From an uncultured Marvinbryantia sp. (GTDB lineage: Bacteria > Bacillota > Clostridia > Lachnospirales > Lachnospiraceae): a DNA stretch of 19,735 nucleotides. This document shows positions 14,409 to 19,735 of this stretch, piece after piece; the first letter of the stretch is position 1, and every line of letters begins with the position of its first letter. The notes under the pieces are model-generated. The model saw only the letters and a list, made by a program, of their open reading frames with translations. It was not told the origin of the DNA and made no database searches. The stretch lies in assembly GCA_934373455.1 (NCBI GenBank), contig CAKRON010000048.1, positions 1 through 19,735 of the forward strand, in the 5' to 3' direction. The translations under genes and the position numbers were made by a program.

Positions 14409-15758
14409 TTACAGACGCTTCATCAGTTCTTCTCTTTCTGCTTCATATCCTGGTTTACCAAGCAGGGCAAACATATTCTTCTTGTAGCTTTCAACGCCTG
14501 GCTGATTGAATGGATTTACACCCAGTGTATATCCGCTGACACCACACGCAAATTCAAAGAAATAGAACAACTGTCCCAGAGAATATTCATCATTTCCAGG
14601 AATTGTAACCATCAGATTCGGTACATTACCATCTGTATGTGCAAGAATCGTTCCATTCATCGCACTCTTGTTTACAAAGTCCATATTCTTTCCTGCAAGA
14701 TAATTCAGGCCATCCAGATCCACTGGTTCTTCCCCGATCACGATTTCAGATTCAGAATCAACTACATTCAGCACTGTTTCAAACATGTTGCGGGAACCAT
14801 CCTGGATAAACTGTCCCATGGAATGCAGATCTGTAGTAAGATCAACAGATGCAGGGAAGATACCCTTCTGATCTTTTCCTTCACTTTCTCCATAAAGCTG
14901 CTTCCACCATTCTGACACGTAGTGAAGACTTGGTTCATAATTTGCAAGCACTTCGATCTGTTTGCCTTTTCGAAGCAGGATGTTACGAACAGCTGCATAC
15001 TGCATAGCACTGTTTTCTGCAAAAGGTTTTTCCAATGCATCTTTTCTTGCATCAGCTGCACCTTCCATCAGTTTTGTGATATCAGCTCCACTGACAGCGA
15101 TCGGAAGTAACCCAACTGCAGTCAGTACAGAGAAACGTCCTCCTACATCATCCGGTACAACAAATGTTTCGTATCCTTCTTCTGTAGCCAGTTTCTTTAA
15201 AGCTCCTCTGGATTTATCTGTTGTCGCATAAATTCTCTTAGCAGCTTCTTCTTTGCCGTATTTCTTTTCTAACATTTCTTTAAATACACGGAATGCAATG
15301 GCCGGTTCTGTTGTAGTACCTGATTTAGAAATTACATTTACAGAGAAGTCTCTGTCACCAATTACCTGGATCAGATCACTTAAATATCTGCCGCTTATAC
15401 TGTTTCCTGCAAAATAAATCTCCGGTGTCTTTCTGACTTCTTTGGACACCACATTATAAAAACTGTGACGAAGGAATTCTATTGCAGCTCTTGCTCCCAG
15501 ATAAGATCCTCCGATTCCGATTACTACCAGCACTTCGCTGTCTGAACAGATCTTCTTTGCTGCTTCCTGAATTCTTGCAAACTCTTCTTTATCATAATCT
15601 ACCGGGAGATCGATCCAGCCAAGGAAGTCATTGCCGGCACCGTTTCTTGATACCAACACTTCTTTTGACTGCTCTACGATTCTCTCCATTGATGTCACTT
15701 CGTCAGCACTGATAAATTTTGCTGCTTTTGAATAATCAAATGTAACTTTCTTTTCCAT
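14409..15758 (-). CDS. pgi: Glucose-6-phosphate isomerase
   Basis: A 449-residue enzyme, the usual length in Firmicutes, that interconverts glucose 6-phosphate and fructose 6-phosphate in glycolysis. Family features: [10 protein letters not shown] at 81-90, SKSGTTTEP at 144-152 (phosphate-binding loop), GGRFS at 206-210, GESEGK with Glu291, LHSMGQF near 311, and the C-terminal GVESYKK segment with the conserved lysine (about 426). The ATG has AAAGGAG nine bases upstream. A possible extended -10 (TGCTAAAAT, 15793-15801) lies upstream with no clear -35, so the gene may also be read from the preceding gene. A strong terminator follows. Confidence 0.97.
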   Translation of the reverse strand: MEKKVTFDYSKAAKFISADEVTSMERIVEQSKEVLVSRNGAGNDFLGWIDLPVDYDKEEFARIQEAAKKICSDSEVLVVIGIGGSYLGARAAIEFLRHSFYNVVSKEVRKTPEIYFAGNSISGRYLSDLIQVIGDRDFSVNVISKSGTTTEPAIAFRVFKEMLEKKYGKEEAAKRIYATTDKSRGALKKLATEEGYETFVVPDDVGGRFSVLTAVGLLPIAVSGADITKLMEGAADARKDALEKPFAENSAMQYAAVRNILLRKGKQIEVLANYEPSLHYVSEWWKQLYGESEGKDQKGIFPASVDLTTDLHSMGQFIQDGSRNMFETVLNVVDSESEIVIGEEPVDLDGLNYLAGKNMDFVNKSAMNGTILAHTDGNVPNLMVTIPGNDEYSLGQLFYFFEFACGVSGYTLGVNPFNQPGVESYKKNMFALLGKPGYEAEREELMKRL

Positions 15759-15792
15759 AGCAATTGCTCCTTTATTATCTGCTTTATCCTTT

Positions 15793-15801
15793 ATTTTAGC
15801 A
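15793..15801 (-). promoter_or_regulatory. Possible extended -10 upstream of pgi
   Basis: On the minus strand TGCTAAAAT (15793-15801) fits an extended -10, about 34 nt before the pgi ATG. No -35 near TTGACA is present at the usual distance. The 85-nt gap to the upstream membrane-protein gene holds no hairpin terminator I can see. Confidence 0.3.
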
Positions 15802-15843
15802 AAAAACCAACCCTTTTTATTTTACCAAGTAAGTGTATTCTTT

Positions 15844-16629
15844 TCAAGCCAAAAATTCTGCCAGCACTTCCCGGATGATCCGTTCCTGCTCTTTGGCGTC
15901 CATTTGCTTCAGAATCTCCCGGTTATGTTCTTTCGCCCAGTCTTTTTCTGATTCTGCTGCAGTTTCTCTCTCTCCGTTTTTTATACGTGCCAGACTCTCC
16001 TGAAGCTGACGTTTTTCTTTTTGTGCCCTGGTGTTAACCGGACTGATTTTTTTTCTTCGCAGATCTGAATCAGAAATCTCCCTGTCCTCATCTTTCCATT
16101 CTTCTTTGACTGTTTCGGCTGAATCTGTTACGATTCCGGAATGACTGAGATAATCCTGCATCTGCACCATAAGTTTCTGCTCTTTGTAACGGCTGTCACC
16201 CCATAATGCAGCCAGAATATTTAGCACTGTGATCGCACCGATCCCACGAAGCATCGTCATTAAATTTCCCTGATTTTGCTGAATCTGATAGTACCATATT
16301 CCCGCTGCGGCTATTGTGGCAGATCCCAGATACCATCCTGCTGCCTGTCTTTTCCACTGATGCAAAGTCAGTTTTCTGTATCGATAATCCATCAGTATTT
16401 TCTGCGCAAATACCGGTATATTTACATTTCCCGCACAACATCTGACAGTAATTTGATAACGATAACGTATCCGTTTTAAAAATTCACCTTTTTCCGGCTG
16501 TGTATCTGTCATTTCTTTAAGCAATTGTCTGTAACATCTGTTTCCAATTATCTGGCAGAGTATTCCAAGCAATCCTGTTGCTGTCATCAAATAGAGTAAC
16601 ACTTTTGTCTGTAACATAGTATGTATCAT
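15844..16629 (-). CDS. Membrane protein of unknown function with charged coiled-coil tail
   Basis: A 261-residue protein that I do not recognise. Three hydrophobic segments are visible at about 10-29, 98-116 and 126-143, followed by a 110-residue highly charged Lys/Glu/Arg-rich stretch with coiled-coil character (QKEKRQLQESLARIKNGERE and following) that should lie in the cytoplasm. A Cys-Cys pair is at 64-65. Start: ATG preceded by AAAGGGG; a promoter with TTGCAA and TATACT lies about 75 nt upstream. It is followed by pgi on the same strand with no terminator seen between, so read-through to pgi is possible. The ribosome binding site, promoter and length support a real gene. Confidence 0.75.
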   Translation of the reverse strand: MIHTMLQTKVLLYLMTATGLLGILCQIIGNRCYRQLLKEMTDTQPEKGEFLKRIRYRYQITVRCCAGNVNIPVFAQKILMDYRYRKLTLHQWKRQAAGWYLGSATIAAAGIWYYQIQQNQGNLMTMLRGIGAITVLNILAALWGDSRYKEQKLMVQMQDYLSHSGIVTDSAETVKEEWKDEDREISDSDLRRKKISPVNTRAQKEKRQLQESLARIKNGERETAAESEKDWAKEHNREILKQMDAKEQERIIREVLAEFLA

Positions 16630-16702
16630 AGTGATCCCCTTTCTTTTTTCTCAGAAACAAATTCCTCTCCCCGGGCACGGTATCTGTTCCTGTTTATTGC
16701 AG

Positions 16703-16730
16703 AGTATAAATCAGTTTTTTGCATTTGCAA
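16703..16730 (-). promoter_or_regulatory. Promoter of the unknown membrane-protein gene
   Basis: On the minus strand: -35 TTGCAA (16725-16730), 16-nt spacer, -10 TATACT (16703-16708). It lies just after the mtnN terminator, giving a leader of about 66 nt. Confidence 0.6.
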
Positions 16731-16746
16731 AGAAAAATCGTTCGAC

Positions 16747-16782
16747 AAAAAATCCCATAAAACAGCTGTTTCATGGGATTTT
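16747..16782 (-). terminator. Intrinsic terminator of mtnN
   Basis: A stem of about 17 bp with one mismatch (AAAATCCCAT at 16749-16758 pairing with 16773-16782, extended inward by AAACAG/CTGTTT), followed on the minus strand by T6. It lies 31 nt after the mtnN stop codon. Confidence 0.88.
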
Positions 16783-16813
16783 GAAGTTCATATTCTGTCT
16801 GAGTGTATTCAGA

Positions 16814-17518
16814 TTATTTCTGAATTTTCTTCAGGAAACCGCGGGTCAGACGTACGCTGTGTTCCACAGCTTTCTTCTCGAAGGTCGGATAATCCATTGT
16901 AGCACTGTCATCTGCCTTATCTGAAATCGCACGAATGATTACAAATGGAATCTGATTCAGATAAGCTGTCTGCGCAATTGCTGCTCCTTCCATCTCGGTA
17001 CAGTATCCATCAAAATTCTGCTTTATCTGATCCTTTATTTCTTTGCTGGAAACAAATTGATCGCCACTAACGATTCTTCCTTCAAATACACAAATATCAG
17101 GGTTTACTTCTTCGCAGACTTCCTTAGCAATCTTTCTCATCTGTGCATCTGCTTCAAATGAAAATACATTCATCTGTGGAATCTGTCCCGGTTTATATCC
17201 GAATCCTGTTGCATCCATATCATGATGCAGCACGTCGGTGGATAAGACAATATCTCCAATATTGATCTCAGCTTTCAAAGAACCTGCAATTCCTGTATTG
17301 ATCACACCATCCACACCAAACTCATCTACCAGAATCTGTGTACAAACAGCGGCATTCACCTTACCGATTCCACTTCTGACTACAACCACCTGACAGCCCT
17401 CTAATTCTCCTTCCAGGAATTCCATCTGTGCTTTCTGCAGCATTCTGCTGACTTGCATAGCACTTTTTAAGGAAGCTACTTCCACTTCCATCGCTCCAAT
17501 AATTCCAATCTTCTTCAT
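16814..17518 (-). CDS. mtnN: 5'-methylthioadenosine/S-adenosylhomocysteine nucleosidase
   Basis: A 234-residue purine-nucleoside-phosphorylase-fold enzyme that cleaves methylthioadenosine and S-adenosylhomocysteine to adenine and a thio-sugar, recycling the by-products of SAM use. Key residues line up with E. coli MTAN: Glu13 (GAMEVEV), Glu177 (TEMEGAA) and Asp200 (RAISDKADD). SGIGKVNAA at 49-57 and NTGIAGSL near 74-81 are also typical. The ATG is preceded by AGGAG. It has its own promoter and a strong terminator, and lies 106 nt downstream of the FHA gene on the same strand with no clear terminator between. Confidence 0.95.
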   Translation of the reverse strand: MKKIGIIGAMEVEVASLKSAMQVSRMLQKAQMEFLEGELEGCQVVVVRSGIGKVNAAVCTQILVDEFGVDGVINTGIAGSLKAEINIGDIVLSTDVLHHDMDATGFGYKPGQIPQMNVFSFEADAQMRKIAKEVCEEVNPDICVFEGRIVSGDQFVSSKEIKDQIKQNFDGYCTEMEGAAIAQTAYLNQIPFVIIRAISDKADDSATMDYPTFEKKAVEHSVRLTRGFLKKIQK

Positions 17519-17590
17519 GTATATTCTCCTGTCTTATCTTCTTTTGTATGGTTCAGGAATACTGTCAGTCTCCCTGATACTCTGTTTTTT

Positions 17591-17619
17591 ATCATAACAT
17601 TTTAATTTTTGACAGGCAA
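17591..17619 (-). promoter_or_regulatory. Promoter of mtnN
   Basis: On the minus strand: -35 TTGCCT (17614-17619), 17-nt spacer, -10 TATGAT (17591-17596), with a leader of about 65 nt. The -35 begins only five bases after the FHA gene stop codon. Confidence 0.6.
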
Positions 17620-17624
17620 GTCCT

Positions 17625-18995
17625 TTAGCAGTTCCCTACGTAATATCCTACTCCTGCAAAAGTTATTTCATCTGCAATATGAAGCGGCACCTTTTCATTT
17701 ACCCCCAGTCTTCTCCCATTCAGAAATGTTCCATTCGTAGAGTTCATATCATATAAATAATATTCTTCTCCTTCTTTCTGTATTTTTGCATGAATTCTGC
17801 TGATCGCCTCATCATCAATCCAGATATCTGTTTTTGCTTTCAGTTTTCCAATCAGATAACTGTCTTTCATCAATACCACACTATTTCTTTCTCTGGAATT
17901 CATACTGATCAGTGTCATCCTGGGCTCGTACTCTTGTGTTCCCATTCGCAGCACAGTTGTCGCACCCACATTTTTCTCACTTTGCTGTGTCTGTATGTCT
18001 TTGTTCGGCTCCTGTATCTTTATTTCTTTATCTTCCTCTGCCTCTGGCATTTCCCAGTTTATTTCTGATTTTATCTCTTCCTTCTCTTTTGATCCCTGTC
18101 TTTTTTGTCTTGCGGATACTGCGTATCCTATTCCTCCTGCCAGTAAAAATGTAATCCCGCCCGCCTGCGTAACCGTCAAAAGTTCCATCCACGCCGCAGT
18201 CGCAGTTATTGCCGTCACCAGTAAGAATCCTCCTGCCGCTATCCATTTTTTTCCCGGTCGTTTTCTTCGCTCTTTTTGTGTATCTTTCTGTAGATCTTTT
18301 CTGGTTTTATTTTTCTTTTTGATAGGATTCTTCTTTTTTTCCGGAATTGTTTCTTTCTTATTTTCTAAGCTGTTTAGCCTTTCTTCCGGCAATGGCTTAT
18401 GTTCTTTTACAGTAATTTTCTCTGCCTCTATTTCTTCTTTAAAATATTCTCCCTGTAAAATATCAAGCAATGCATAATTTTTTTGCTGTACATTCCTGTT
18501 GATTTCATATACAAGCAAAACAGCTTCTGTATCTGCCTGATTTAAATGATACAGCAAAAATGATGCAAATCTTCGAAAGGAATCCTGTATTCTTCCCTCA
18601 TACACCGGCAGATAACAAAATACTGCCTCTCTTGATTCAATATCCAGATAGATACATTCCGGTTCCAGAACAATTTTATTACCATCTAACAGATACTGGT
18701 CTGCCTGTTGTAATGCCTGATACAGACACCTGAGAATTATTTTTATGTCTTTTACACCTAAGGAAGTGCCTTCACAGATCTGCTGCAATGACTGTCTGGA
18801 TGTAATTTCATAATAATATTTCCGTTGACCATTAATGTTCTTTCTCACACATGCCATAAATCCAGGAATATGATTTTCTTCCAGCATGTGAATCTCATAT
18901 TCATTTTCAGCTTTTTCTGATCCTTTACCATACTCACTTTCATAATCAGGAATCATATAATTATGTGCCAGATCATGTTCAAATACTACTTTCAT
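17625..18995 (-). CDS. DUF6382-like/FHA-domain membrane protein of a Tad-like locus
   Basis: About 456 residues. The N-terminal 180 residues resemble the DUF6382 domain found with FHA in Clostridia (from memory). Then come a Lys-rich linker, two adjacent hydrophobic segments (about 250-295) and a C-terminal FHA domain (about 370-456) with IGKLKAKTDI, SRIHA and the NSTNGTFLNG loop, the usual phosphothreonine-binding signature. The start is set at the ATG 18995 rather than the GTG at 19004, because GGGGGTGG lies about five bases before the ATG. It overlaps the TadE-like gene by 17 bases, so translation is probably coupled. Such proteins likely help pilus or secretion assembly by binding phosphorylated partners; this role is inference. 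Confidence 0.82.
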   Translation of the reverse strand: MKVVFEHDLAHNYMIPDYESEYGKGSEKAENEYEIHMLEENHIPGFMACVRKNINGQRKYYYEITSRQSLQQICEGTSLGVKDIKIILRCLYQALQQADQYLLDGNKIVLEPECIYLDIESREAVFCYLPVYEGRIQDSFRRFASFLLYHLNQADTEAVLLVYEINRNVQQKNYALLDILQGEYFKEEIEAEKITVKEHKPLPEERLNSLENKKETIPEKKKNPIKKKNKTRKDLQKDTQKERRKRPGKKWIAAGGFLLVTAITATAAWMELLTVTQAGGITFLLAGGIGYAVSARQKRQGSKEKEEIKSEINWEMPEAEEDKEIKIQEPNKDIQTQQSEKNVGATTVLRMGTQEYEPRMTLISMNSRERNSVVLMKDSYLIGKLKAKTDIWIDDEAISRIHAKIQKEGEEYYLYDMNSTNGTFLNGRRLGVNEKVPLHIADEITFAGVGYYVGNC

Positions 18996-19434
18996 CACTT
19001 CCACCCCCAGCCCGTTTTACTATTTTTACGATACCTCTTATTTTTTGTATTTTTCTGGAAGGTCTCTCCACGGACAGAGAACAGTTTTCTTTCATCTCGA
19101 GATTTCCACTTGAGAAAAAAGCCGCAATCATTCCGGGAATACGAAAATTTCCATAATAAGAAACCGATGCTTTTTCTTCCCCGTCTTTTGACTGTACCTG
19201 CAGATTTCCTGTTCCAAGCATCCTGCCTTTTGTCAATTCCATTGCCACTTCCCCAATCCTGAAACTTTCTTCGTCTTCTTTCAGACTGGCGGCGCAGGCT
19301 GCCTCATAAGCCGCACTTTGCAGAAAACTTTTATCGTGATACCAAAATCCGATATAAATCAATCCCGCCAGAACAGGTAATATAATTCCCATCAATAACG
19401 AAGCCTCTATTGTATAACTTCCTTTTAATTTCAT
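18979..19434 (-). CDS. TadE-like pseudopilin
   Basis: About 151 residues. The start is set at 19434 (MKLKGSYTIEASLL), where AAAGGAG lies six bases upstream; the open frame to 19563 overlaps the upstream gene and is not used. The N-terminus has a basic leader KLKG, then Ser-Tyr-Thr-Ile-Glu and a long hydrophobic helix. This is the class of type IV prepilin signal in which cleavage after Gly5 leaves Glu at position +5, as expected for substrates of the prepilin peptidase encoded just upstream. The rest is a soluble, variable domain. TadE-like minor pilins belong to Tad/Flp pilus systems. Gap to the upstream gene is 11 nt; the downstream FHA gene overlaps its end. Confidence 0.82.
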   Translation of the reverse strand: MKLKGSYTIEASLLMGIILPVLAGLIYIGFWYHDKSFLQSAAYEAACAASLKEDEESFRIGEVAMELTKGRMLGTGNLQVQSKDGEEKASVSYYGNFRIPGMIAAFFSSGNLEMKENCSLSVERPSRKIQKIRGIVKIVKRAGGGSDESSI

Positions 19435-19445
19435 TGCCTTCTCCT

Positions 19446-19735
19446 TTATCCCAAACCCATCCATATCATAAATGCTGCCAGCAAAAAGGGCGCAAACGGT
19501 AACTCCTCTTCTCTTTTTGCCTTTCCGGATAACAACAGCAGCAACGATATCGGGAACAGGCAAAATAACCCCGTCATAAACAAAAGTACTGCTGTTTTTC
19601 CACCAAGATAAAGTCCGCAGACCAGCATTAATATTCCATCGCCATAACCAATCGCCTGCCGGGTTATCTTTCCAATCAGCAGTATTACCACACCAGGTGC
19701 TGCTGCTTTACACAGAAATAGGATTCCATCGGTAT
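19446..19735 (-). CDS. Prepilin peptidase (A24 family), C-terminal part
   Basis: The visible part is the last 96 codons of a membrane protein that continues past the right edge. It contains QAIGYGDGILMLVCGLYLGG, the GxGD motif with the second catalytic aspartate of A24 aspartyl prepilin peptidases (CpaA/TadV/PilD type), and ends with ELPFAPFLLAAFM, a common final helix motif. The first catalytic aspartate and the N-terminus lie outside the window. The enzyme removes the short leader of prepilins, and the TadE-like gene starting 11 nt downstream carries a fitting cleavage site. Confidence 0.85.
   Translation of the reverse strand, partial: TDGILFLCKAAAPGVVILLIGKITRQAIGYGDGILMLVCGLYLGGKTAVLLFMTGLFCLFPISLLLLLSGKAKREEELPFAPFLLAAFMIWMGLG

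Noticed and set aside
18979..19563. Longer start of the TadE-like gene
   Set aside because: The extension overlaps the prepilin peptidase coding region and destroys the prepilin-type N-terminus; the ATG at 19434 has a strong ribosome binding site.
1..19735. CRISPR arrays, insertion sequences, attachment sites, tRNA or rRNA genes
   Set aside because: No regularly spaced direct repeats, transposase or integrase sequence, or recognisable tRNA/rRNA was seen on either strand.

Overview
The window looks like a chromosomal segment of a gut-type Firmicute, most likely a Lachnospiraceae/Clostridia member. Reasons: moderate AT-rich DNA with strong AAGGAG-type ribosome binding sites, a large (about 262 nt) Gram-positive-type SRP RNA, a CdaR/PucR-type regulator, a DUF6382-like/FHA protein next to TadE-like and prepilin-peptidase genes, and protein sequences typical of that family. 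The species cannot be named from sequence alone.

Layout from left to right. (1) 1-720: 5' part of a putative 10-TM metal exporter (ArsP_2-like, minus strand, runs off the left edge), a perfect 22-bp-stem hairpin, and the SRP RNA gene with a near-consensus promoter. (2) 726-9425: an accessory locus with four divergent uroporphyrinogen-decarboxylase-superfamily (URO-D/MtaA-like) proteins, two unrelated MFS transporters and one CdaR/PucR-family regulator. On the minus strand the order is regulator, terminator, uroD-3, MFS-1, uroD-2, terminator-like hairpin, uroD-1. Divergent from the regulator, on the plus strand, are uroD-4 and MFS-2. (3) 9461-11702: minus-strand cobO (adenosyltransferase), pepT, tadA. 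(4) 11869-13313: plus-strand secreted beta-lactamase-fold protein and a small acidic protein. (5) 13352-17518: minus-strand housekeeping genes mtnN, a membrane protein of unknown function, pgi, and a D-2-hydroxyacid dehydrogenase, most with recognisable promoters or terminators. (6) 17625-19735: 3' end of a Tad-pilus-like locus (prepilin peptidase, TadE-like pseudopilin, DUF6382-like/FHA protein), running off the right edge.

The most interesting part is region 2. URO-D-superfamily proteins outside haem synthesis are mostly methyltransferases that work with a corrinoid protein. Here four strongly diverged paralogues occur with two importers or exporters and a regulator, but no corrinoid (B12-binding) protein, corrinoid activase or MttB-type partner is present. 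This suggests a substrate-inducible uptake and conversion pathway for an unidentified small molecule, possibly methyl transfer or decarboxylation, using corrinoid machinery elsewhere in the genome or none. Function, substrate and regulator targets are inference. The genes, motifs, hairpins and promoter boxes are read directly from the sequence.
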